A stretch of DNA of 6,008 nt from Sulfurovum sp. (GTDB taxonomy: Bacteria; Campylobacterota; Campylobacteria; Campylobacterales; Sulfurovaceae): assembly GCA_024763575.1 (NCBI GenBank), contig JANTFF010000053.1, forward strand, positions 1-6,008. Reading direction: 5' to 3'. This document shows positions 1-4,770 of this stretch, one piece after another. The translations under genes were made by a program, and so were the position numbers. The notes below the pieces were generated by a model that searched no databases, was not told where the DNA came from, and saw nothing but the letters and a program-made list of their open reading frames with translations. Positions within the stretch are counted from its first letter, which is position 1, and the number at the start of each line of letters is the position of its first letter.

Positions 1-213
1 CTCTTGATTTAATACGCCACATTCGCAAGAATATGGTCGTGTATAAGGTTCAAGCTACCTCTTTGTAATCTTTGTTCAAATTTAAAGTAAATCCCACAAA
101 GGCTTGGATTTCGCTAACTTTGTATTAATGATTTAACTATATTTATATAGAACAATAGTATGATACTATGTTTTTTATTGTATAATACTTAACATTTGGT
201 ATTTTTTTACTCT
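1..213. other. left-edge stretch without an identifiable gene
   Basis: No protein or RNA gene could be recognised here. On the plus strand one frame is open from the left edge to a TAA at 66-68 and would encode a C-terminal tail ending KVQATSL; the other two plus frames stop within the first 12 bases. On the minus strand one frame is open to the edge and contains a Cys-x-Cys-Gly stretch (SCECG) but begins just after a stop with no visible start codon, so a gene there is unlikely. The plus-strand tail followed by the hairpin and T-tract at 151-176 would fit a rightward gene converging on purF, but 22 codons are too few to identify it. The rest is A+T-rich spacer downstream of purF. Confidence 0.5.
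151..176 (+). terminator. candidate rho-independent terminator, plus strand
   Basis: The arm AACAATAGTAT (151-161) faces ATACTATGTT (163-172) with one unpaired A, and the repeat runs straight into a T-tract (171-176) on the plus strand. The innermost bases must open to make a loop, leaving a weak A+T-rich stem of about 8 pairs. The T-tract position suits transcription from the left edge. On the minus strand, after purF, the same hairpin is preceded by A's and followed by CTATAT, so it would be a poorer terminator for purF, though bidirectional use is possible. Confidence 0.4.
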
Positions 214-1614
214 TTAAATAGTATTTTTTTTGCGTTTATTGCTATTAATTTCAACTGCACAAGTAGGACTATTGGCACTACCACCAGCAAAATAGTTTCC
301 ATCAAAACTAACCAAAGAGTATTCTCTATCATCTCCTAATGATGCTTTTAGCCCCTCTATTGATAAAAATCCTAATGATTTCGCATCCATATTTTTTGCA
401 ATCTCTTCGGGAGTAAGTTTTGTAGATATTAGCTCATCTTTGGTAGGGGTGTCAATTCCATATCTACAAGGATATTTAATCTCTGGTGCTGCTATACGCA
501 TATGTACCTCTGTAGCACCTGCATCTTTTAGCATTTTGACAATCTGTTTGGATGTAGTTCCTCTAACTAATGAGTCATCAACGATAGCTATTCGTTTACC
601 TGCTATTAGGTCTTTGATAGGGGATAATTTGAGTTTGACTTTTAGCTCTCTTATCTCTTGGGTTGGTTCGATAAATGTTCGTCCTACATAGTGATTTCTC
701 ACTATTCCCATCTCAAAAGGAACGCCTAACTCTTGGGCAAATCCTCTAGCAGCAGCTACTCCAGAGTCAGGAACAGGTAGTACTAAATCAATATCAGCAG
801 GTCTCTCTTTTGCTAACTGTTTTCCCATTTTTAGACGCATATTATATACATTTTTGCCATCAATTATAGAGTCTGGTCTTGCAAAATAGATATACTCAAA
901 TGCACAAGGGTGATAATCGGGTTCAAATAGCTGTTCAGATTTTGGCTCTTTGTCTTTAGAAAATGTCAACATCTCACCAGGTCTTACATCTCTAATAAAT
1001 TCAGCACCCACCAAATCCAAAGCACAAGTCTCACTAGCAACTATCCATCCACCATTTTTAAGTCGTCCTAAACTAAGTGGTCTAATACCAAAACGGTCAC
1101 GAATAACAAACATCTTGCCTCTACTCTGAATAGCCAAACAGTATGCACCCTCAATCTTTTTTATCATATCTTTTATTCTATCTTTGAGTTTATCCTCTTG
1201 GCTTTTGGCTATTAGATGTACTATATTTTCTGTATCCATTCCAGTTTGGAAAATTGCACCTCTATTTATAAGTCTATTTCTTACCTCATATTTATTAACT
1301 AGATTTCCATTATGTGCTACAGAGATTTCTCCTAGTTTATATTTGGCAAATACAGGTTGAGCATCCAGTATAGAGTCTTCACCTGCTGTAGAGTAACGGT
1401 TATGACCAATAGCACAGCAACCATTGAGTCGGTTTAGTGTATCTTTATCAAAAACATCTGTAACCAATCCTCTTTTTTTAACTAGACGAATTTTTTCTCC
1501 ATCTGCTGATGATATTCCTGTGGACTCTTGACCTCGATGTTGCATTGAAAAAAGTGCATAATATGCTATCTTTGTCGCCTCTTCATCTCCATATACTCCT
1601 ACAATTGCACACAT
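214..1614 (-). CDS. purF: amidophosphoribosyltransferase (glutamine PRPP amidotransferase)
   Basis: PurF catalyses the first committed step of purine synthesis in the cytoplasm: PRPP plus glutamine gives 5-phosphoribosylamine, glutamate and pyrophosphate. The protein has 466 residues, close to the family's usual 470-505. The N-terminal glutaminase (Ntn-hydrolase) half starts MCAIVGVYG, so Cys2 becomes the N-terminal nucleophile after Met removal and there is no propeptide. It also shows HRGQES (26-31), GHNRYST (70-76), HNGN (101-104) and GMDTE (125-129). The phosphoribosyltransferase half carries YIYFARPDS (241-249) and the PRPP loop IAIVDDSLVRGTTS (342-355). Of the four cysteines that hold a 4Fe-4S cluster in the Bacillus subtilis enzyme, C237 and C383 are kept, but the CxxC pair aligns with S433-L-V-S436, so a cluster is unlikely. 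The ATG lies one base beyond the dapB stop, and its ribosome binding site (TTTAGGA) is inside the last dapB codons, implying co-transcription and probably translational coupling. Confidence 0.97.
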   Translation of the reverse strand: MCAIVGVYGDEEATKIAYYALFSMQHRGQESTGISSADGEKIRLVKKRGLVTDVFDKDTLNRLNGCCAIGHNRYSTAGEDSILDAQPVFAKYKLGEISVAHNGNLVNKYEVRNRLINRGAIFQTGMDTENIVHLIAKSQEDKLKDRIKDMIKKIEGAYCLAIQSRGKMFVIRDRFGIRPLSLGRLKNGGWIVASETCALDLVGAEFIRDVRPGEMLTFSKDKEPKSEQLFEPDYHPCAFEYIYFARPDSIIDGKNVYNMRLKMGKQLAKERPADIDLVLPVPDSGVAAARGFAQELGVPFEMGIVRNHYVGRTFIEPTQEIRELKVKLKLSPIKDLIAGKRIAIVDDSLVRGTTSKQIVKMLKDAGATEVHMRIAAPEIKYPCRYGIDTPTKDELISTKLTPEEIAKNMDAKSLGFLSIEGLKASLGDDREYSLVSFDGNYFAGGSANSPTCAVEINSNKRKKNTI

Positions 1615-1615
1615 A

Positions 1616-2383
1616 TTATATTCCTAAAGCATCATTAATTGTATAGAAGCCACTCTCTTTATCTGCTATCCATTTAGAAGCTAGAATAGCTCCTTTTGAG
1701 AATGTCTCTCTACTTGTAGCTGTGTGGTTGAGTTCCAAAAACTCTCCATCATTATAAAATCCTACAGTGTGTCGTCCTACTATATCTCCACCTCTTAGTG
1801 CCATTACTGCTATTTCATCTTTTGTTCTAGCACCAATTTGTCCATCTCTACCTGAAATTCGTACTTTATCCAAATCCAAACCTCTACCCTTAGCAGCAAA
1901 TTCACCCAAAGTTAGGGCTGTTCCACTTGGTGCATCGACTTTATGTCTATGGTGCTGTTCTACTATCTCTATATCAAAATCTTTTAGAGTTGCAGATACC
2001 TGTTCTACCAACTGTTTGAGTATAGCAATACCTGCTGACATATTAGATGAGTATAAGAGAGGCATCTCTTTAGATACTTCTACTAATAGATTTTGTTGAT
2101 GTGGTGTAAATCCTGTTGTAGCAATAACTAAAGGTGTAGGATTTTTGAGTGCATTTTCACATAAATCTTGAGTTGCAACTGGTGCAGAGAAATCTATAAC
2201 TACATCAGAATTTTCTAGCAAAACTTTCATACTATTTGTAATCAAAACACTCTCTGGTACAGCTGTTTTTAGCTCATCAAATACATGTAATGCACTTAAC
2301 TCTAATGCTTCATCTTGTAGTACATTATTTATGAGATGCTCTCCCATTCTACCTGTACTACCTACAATTCCAACTTTTATCAT
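1616..2383 (-). CDS. dapB: 4-hydroxy-tetrahydrodipicolinate reductase
   Basis: DapB reduces 4-hydroxy-tetrahydrodipicolinate to tetrahydrodipicolinate with NAD(P)H in the diaminopimelate/lysine pathway, which supplies peptidoglycan cross-links as well as lysine. The 255-residue protein is slightly shorter than the E. coli enzyme (273) and is complete. It opens with a Rossmann nucleotide-binding motif GSTGRMG (8-14), followed by VVIDFSAP (61-68) and ATTGFT (88-93). The catalytic signature is EQHHRHKVDAPSGTA (142-156): H144 and K148 correspond to the E. coli general acid/base pair H159 and K163, and the DAPSGT stretch binds substrate. The ATG at 2381-2383 is supported by TTAGGA seven bases upstream. 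It is first of a dapB-purF unit and lies 54 bp after trxB, with a palindromic promoter-like element in the gap. Confidence 0.97.
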   Translation of the reverse strand: MIKVGIVGSTGRMGEHLINNVLQDEALELSALHVFDELKTAVPESVLITNSMKVLLENSDVVIDFSAPVATQDLCENALKNPTPLVIATTGFTPHQQNLLVEVSKEMPLLYSSNMSAGIAILKQLVEQVSATLKDFDIEIVEQHHRHKVDAPSGTALTLGEFAAKGRGLDLDKVRISGRDGQIGARTKDEIAVMALRGGDIVGRHTVGFYNDGEFLELNHTATSRETFSKGAILASKWIADKESGFYTINDALGI

Positions 2384-2407
2384 TTTAAAATCCTAAATTT
2401 TTAATTG

Positions 2408-2431
2408 AATTATACAAAGTTTTGTATAATT
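2408..2431 (-). promoter_or_regulatory. palindromic -10 region, candidate dapB-purF promoter/operator
   Basis: A perfect inverted repeat has 11-bp arms, AATTATACAAA (2408-2418) and TTTGTATAATT (2421-2431), around a GT centre. Read on the minus strand, its downstream arm carries TTTGTATAATT, with TATAAT at 2409-2414, about 25 bases from the dapB ATG; this resembles the T-rich, gnTATAAT -10 element of Campylobacterota. No good -35 is visible (ACACTA at the expected place, 2432-2437). By symmetry the plus strand also has a TATAAT at 2425-2430. As RNA it could fold into a hairpin after trxB, but no U-tract follows on the minus strand, so I favour promoter/operator over terminator. Confidence 0.45.
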
Positions 2432-2437
2432 TAGTGT

Positions 2438-3379
2438 TTATACTTGTTCTTGAATGTATGAAATAACTTGCAGTGCTGATACTGCTCCATCACCTGCTGC
2501 TGATACAACCTGCTTTGGTGCATCTATACGAATATCTCCTGCTACAAATAGCCCATCTACAGAAGTTCTCATATTTAAATCTACAACTACTTGTCCTTGT
2601 TCATTTACTTCACATATAAATGAACCATCTTCATTTTTTAAAACATCATTATTTACATTGTGTCCCACAAATACAAAAATACCAGGTACTTCAAGTTCTG
2701 ATATTTCATCAGTTTTTATATTTTTGAGCTTAATCCCTGTTACACCCATAGTATCACCTAATATCTCTTCTACAACTGTATTAGTAATTAGATTGATATT
2801 TGGTATCTTTTTGACTCTCTCTACAGTTGATGGAGAAGCTCTAAAACTATCTCTTCTATGTATTAGATTTACTTCTGAACATATATTTGATAAATAATGA
2901 GCCTCTTCTAGGGCTGTATCTCCACCACCAAGCACTGCTACTGGCTTATTTTTATAAAAAAATCCATCACAAGTAGCACAAGTACTAACTCCTCTACCGA
3001 AAAGTTCATCTTCGCCTTTGAGTCCTGCTCTTCTAGGGGTACTACCTGTACATACTATTGCTGTTTTGGCTTTTACCTCTTCTCCACTTTCTAATGTAAT
3101 AATAAAGTGGTTGTCAATTTTAGATACCCTATCAACCTTTTTCATCTCATGTTTTAGACCAAAATGAAAACATTGCTCTTGCCAAGTATCCATAAAATCC
3201 ATTCCAGTTTTACCATGTTCAAAAAATCCTGGATAGTTTTCAATCTCACTACTACTTGTAATCTGCCCACCTGGCATTCCCATCTCAAACATAGTAACAT
3301 TTTTAAGTCCACCACGAGTTGCATATAATCCTGCTGTAAGTCCTGCTGGACCTCCACCAATAATTGCACAATCTAACAT
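2438..3379 (-). CDS. trxB: thioredoxin-disulfide reductase (NADPH)
   Basis: TrxB is an FAD enzyme that passes electrons from NADPH to oxidised thioredoxin in the cytoplasm. The 313-residue length is typical of the low-molecular-weight bacterial type (310-320), which works as a homodimer. The order of motifs is FAD-binding GGGPAG (8-13), redox-active C134-A-T-C137-D-G, NADPH-binding [10 protein letters not shown] (151-160) with the phosphate-contacting HRRDSFRAS (174-182), and the second FAD motif GDIR (281-284). The HRR sequence argues for NADPH rather than NADH or ferredoxin as donor. The ATG at 3377-3379 has AAGGA eight bases upstream. Its partner trxA lies upstream on the same strand, 112 bp away with a strong hairpin between, so trxB may be read both from trxA and from its own start; only a weak -10 candidate (TACTAT, 3413-3418) is visible. 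Confidence 0.96.
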   Translation of the reverse strand: MLDCAIIGGGPAGLTAGLYATRGGLKNVTMFEMGMPGGQITSSSEIENYPGFFEHGKTGMDFMDTWQEQCFHFGLKHEMKKVDRVSKIDNHFIITLESGEEVKAKTAIVCTGSTPRRAGLKGEDELFGRGVSTCATCDGFFYKNKPVAVLGGGDTALEEAHYLSNICSEVNLIHRRDSFRASPSTVERVKKIPNINLITNTVVEEILGDTMGVTGIKLKNIKTDEISELEVPGIFVFVGHNVNNDVLKNEDGSFICEVNEQGQVVVDLNMRTSVDGLFVAGDIRIDAPKQVVSAAGDGAVSALQVISYIQEQV

Positions 3380-3450
3380 TTATAATTTCCTTGTGAGTAA
3401 ATTTTTATCAAAATAGTATTAGAGTTACTCTTTTAATAATGATTTTGTAG

Positions 3451-3468
3451 TGTGGGCAAAAGCCCACA
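3451..3468. repeat. GC-rich hairpin between trxA and trxB
   Basis: TGTGGGC (3451-3457), AAAA, GCCCACA (3462-3468) form a perfect 7-bp stem with a 4-base loop, standing out from very A+T-rich surroundings. It lies 24 bases after the trxA stop in the direction of transcription, the usual place for a terminator or attenuating hairpin. However, on the minus strand the TTTTTT tract comes before the stem and CTACAAAATC follows it, so it is not a standard intrinsic terminator. It could partly limit read-through into trxB, protect the trxA mRNA 3' end, or be a copy of a dispersed intergenic palindrome. Confidence 0.6.
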
Positions 3469-3491
3469 AAAAATTAAGAAGTTTAATCTAA

Positions 3492-3812
3492 TTATGCTAA
3501 TTGAGCATTAATTTTACTTGCAAATGCATCTTTTGCAGCAGCTCCAACCATTTGGTCAACTACTTCACCATCTTTGAAGAAAAGAATAGCAGGAATTGAA
3601 CGGATACCATACTTAACAGCAAGTTCTTGTTGCTCATCTGTATTTACTTTTGCAATTGTTGCTTGTCCATCAAAATCTTCTGCTAACTCTTCTACTACTG
3701 GAGCAATCATTCTACAAGGTCCACACCAAGGAGCCCAAAAATCTACCATTGTTACACCCTCTGCTACTGTAGCATCAAAGTTATCTGATGTTAATTCAAT
3801 ATATTTTGCCAT
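3492..3812 (-). CDS. trxA: thioredoxin
   Basis: TrxA is a small cytoplasmic disulfide reductase that keeps ribonucleotide reductase, peroxiredoxins and other proteins reduced, and is itself recycled by TrxB. All 106 residues form one thioredoxin fold of standard length (E. coli 108). The active site is W29-C30-G31-P32-C33, preceded by the buried acid D24 in VDFWAPWC, and the conserved cis-proline is P74 in RSIPAILFF. There is no signal peptide, so it is cytoplasmic rather than a periplasmic Dsb- or Res-type protein. The ATG at 3810-3812 follows AAAAGGA with eight bases of spacing. A TATAAT inside a palindrome at 3843-3860 is the likely promoter, making trxA the probable first gene of a trxA-trxB unit. 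Confidence 0.97.
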   Translation of the reverse strand: MAKYIELTSDNFDATVAEGVTMVDFWAPWCGPCRMIAPVVEELAEDFDGQATIAKVNTDEQQELAVKYGIRSIPAILFFKDGEVVDQMVGAAAKDAFASKINAQLA

Positions 3813-3842
3813 ATTGTTTATCCTTTTGTTTTTAAATTTATT

Positions 3843-3875
3843 TGATGTAATTATACATCAGTTTAGTTAAACTAA
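3843..3875 (-). promoter_or_regulatory. trxA promoter with two adjacent palindromes
   Basis: On the minus strand TATAAT (3850-3855) sits within TGTATAATT, a good Campylobacterota-type -10 that would give a leader of about 30 bases. It is embedded in a perfect inverted repeat, TGATGTA (3843-3849), ATTA, TACATCA (3854-3860). A second one, TTAGTT-A-AACTAA (3863-3875), lies immediately upstream in the region between -10 and -35. No good -35 hexamer is seen (CAATTA at 3873-3878). The palindromes could be operator sites, but in such A+T-rich DNA short ones arise by chance; neither matches a regulator site I can name with confidence. Confidence 0.5.
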
Positions 3876-3905
3876 TTGAATTTATAACTTAACTTTCCTT
3901 TATTG

Positions 3906-4688
3906 TCAAGACCTATCAAGGTAAATTTCAGGATACTCTATTGACCTACTACCTTTTAACGCTTTTGTAGAAGCTCCTTTAACAGTATATACAAAAGATA
4001 TTTTGGGCTTATCTGTTATATTTGCATTGGCTCTATGAAGTAACAGAGAGTGAAAAAAAACAATATCACCCTTTTTTAGTATAGTTGAAGTCTTTGTTTC
4101 TATAAGTGACATATTTTTATCACAATCTTCTCTGAAATACTCTTTGTCATCAAACTGTTCAGGACTGAAATCCATTTTATGACTAGCAGGTATAAACTCC
4201 AATACTCCATTATCACTATTCTCCTCTCCCAAAGCCAACCATACACTAAGTAGATTATTATCACTAAAGTGCCAATATCTCCTATCTCTATGCCATTTAG
4301 TCTCTGTACTACTATATGGCATTTTAGTCATAATAGAGTTATGATGAGCTGTAGTAATTACCACTTGGTCATTTAGAAGTTGCTCTAAAGCTGGACGAAT
4401 TTCTCTGTTTTCCATCCAGTTCTTGAATATTATATCACGGCTATAGACTTGTCTTAGCCTCCTAACGGAGGACTCTTTTATCGTACTACTATAGTCTATG
4501 ACATTTTTGCGATACTCTTTTGATTTATTATGATAGCCTATCTCTGTCTCTATAGGTTCAATTCTATATTTGAGATGTATTTTTGCTATATCTAAAATAG
4601 CTTCACACTCCAAACTATTAGCAAAACCTCTTATAATTAAAAAACCATTATTATCAAATGACTCTATCTGTTCTTGGGTGAGTTGCAT
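3906..4688 (-). CDS. phytanoyl-CoA dioxygenase (PhyH) family Fe(II)/2-oxoglutarate oxygenase, substrate unknown
   Basis: The 260 residues read as a complete PhyH-family oxygenase, a double-stranded beta-helix enzyme that uses Fe(II), O2 and 2-oxoglutarate, usually to hydroxylate a small molecule. The iron triad is intact: H133 and D135 in WHRDRRYW (132-139) and the distal H218 in LLLHRAN (215-221). Other family marks are NNGFLIIRGF (13-22) near the N-terminus, DNGVLEFIPASHK (159-171) and KKGDIVFFHS (205-214). At +11 from the distal His, where human PHYH has the 2-oxoglutarate-binding Arg275 (distal His264), this protein has K229. There is no signal peptide or membrane segment. The ATG at 4686-4688 follows AAAAGG by seven bases and a TATAAT at 4719-4724. 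It stands alone between trxA and the divergent glgA, which gives no substrate clue. Family members make ectoine hydroxylations, halogenations and natural-product or lipid modifications; none can be preferred here. Confidence 0.85.
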   Translation of the reverse strand: MQLTQEQIESFDNNGFLIIRGFANSLECEAILDIAKIHLKYRIEPIETEIGYHNKSKEYRKNVIDYSSTIKESSVRRLRQVYSRDIIFKNWMENREIRPALEQLLNDQVVITTAHHNSIMTKMPYSSTETKWHRDRRYWHFSDNNLLSVWLALGEENSDNGVLEFIPASHKMDFSPEQFDDKEYFREDCDKNMSLIETKTSTILKKGDIVFFHSLLLHRANANITDKPKISFVYTVKGASTKALKGSRSIEYPEIYLDRS

Positions 4689-4718
4689 AAGGATACCTTT
4701 TGTTTAAAATATAGTTTG

Positions 4719-4724
4719 ATTATA
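4719..4724 (-). promoter_or_regulatory. -10 box of the PhyH-family oxygenase gene
   Basis: A perfect TATAAT on the minus strand, in the context GATATAATC, would start transcription near 4712 and give a leader of about 24 bases carrying the AAAAGG ribosome binding site (4696-4701). The expected -35 position (4742-4747) reads CAAGTT, a poor match, as is usual for Campylobacterota. That -35 region overlaps the first base of the inverted-repeat arm that carries the glgA -10 box. Confidence 0.5.
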
Positions 4725-4748
4725 TCTTTAATAGGTTAAAAAACTTGA

Positions 4749-4754
4749 TATAAT
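4749..4754 (+). promoter_or_regulatory. -10 box of glgA
   Basis: A perfect TATAAT in the context GATATAATT lies 16 bases before the glgA ATG. A start at the usual 6-7 bases downstream would leave a leader of only about 10 bases, just enough to keep AAGGA (4761-4765) as ribosome binding site. The expected -35 (4726-4731, CTTTAA) is weak. A start from some other, less obvious upstream box is possible. Confidence 0.45.
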
Positions 4755-4770
4755 TACAAAAAGGAAATAG

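Noticed and set aside
1..60. Minus-strand peptide with a Cys-x-Cys-Gly stretch (SCECG), suggesting a zinc ribbon or transposase end
   Set aside because: It follows directly after a TAG, has no ATG, GTG or TTG start in view, and no terminal inverted repeats or other mobile-element marks accompany it.
177..190. TATAAT at 181-186 on the plus strand, after a T-run, pointing into the 3' end of purF
   Set aside because: It could drive an antisense RNA, but single TATAAT strings are frequent in this A+T-rich DNA and no conserved RNA or terminator is seen downstream.
440..691. Open frame on the plus strand inside purF, 83 codons
   Set aside because: It lies antisense to a fully supported purF, has no convincing ribosome binding site, and its translation has no recognisable motif.
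1767..2099. Open frame on the plus strand inside dapB, 110 codons
   Set aside because: Antisense to the catalytic region of dapB; its composition is the mirror of that gene and no family motif appears.
2454..2897. Open frame on the plus strand inside trxB, 147 codons
   Set aside because: Although fairly long, it is antisense to conserved NADPH/FAD-binding sequence of trxB and its Ser/Thr-rich translation resembles nothing known.
3154..3369. Minus-strand frame, 71 codons, overlapping the trxB start
   Set aside because: A shifted reading of the trxB N-terminal region; trxB in its own frame has the FAD motif and a good ribosome binding site.
3421..3431. Small palindrome AGAGT-T-ACTCT upstream of trxB
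   Set aside because: Five-base arms are expected by chance at this base composition, and it does not coincide with a clear promoter box.
3574..3870. Plus-strand frame, 98 codons, antisense to trxA, ending in a hydrophobic tail
   Set aside because: It reads across trxA and its promoter in reverse; the hydrophobic end comes from A+T-rich promoter DNA, not from a credible membrane protein.
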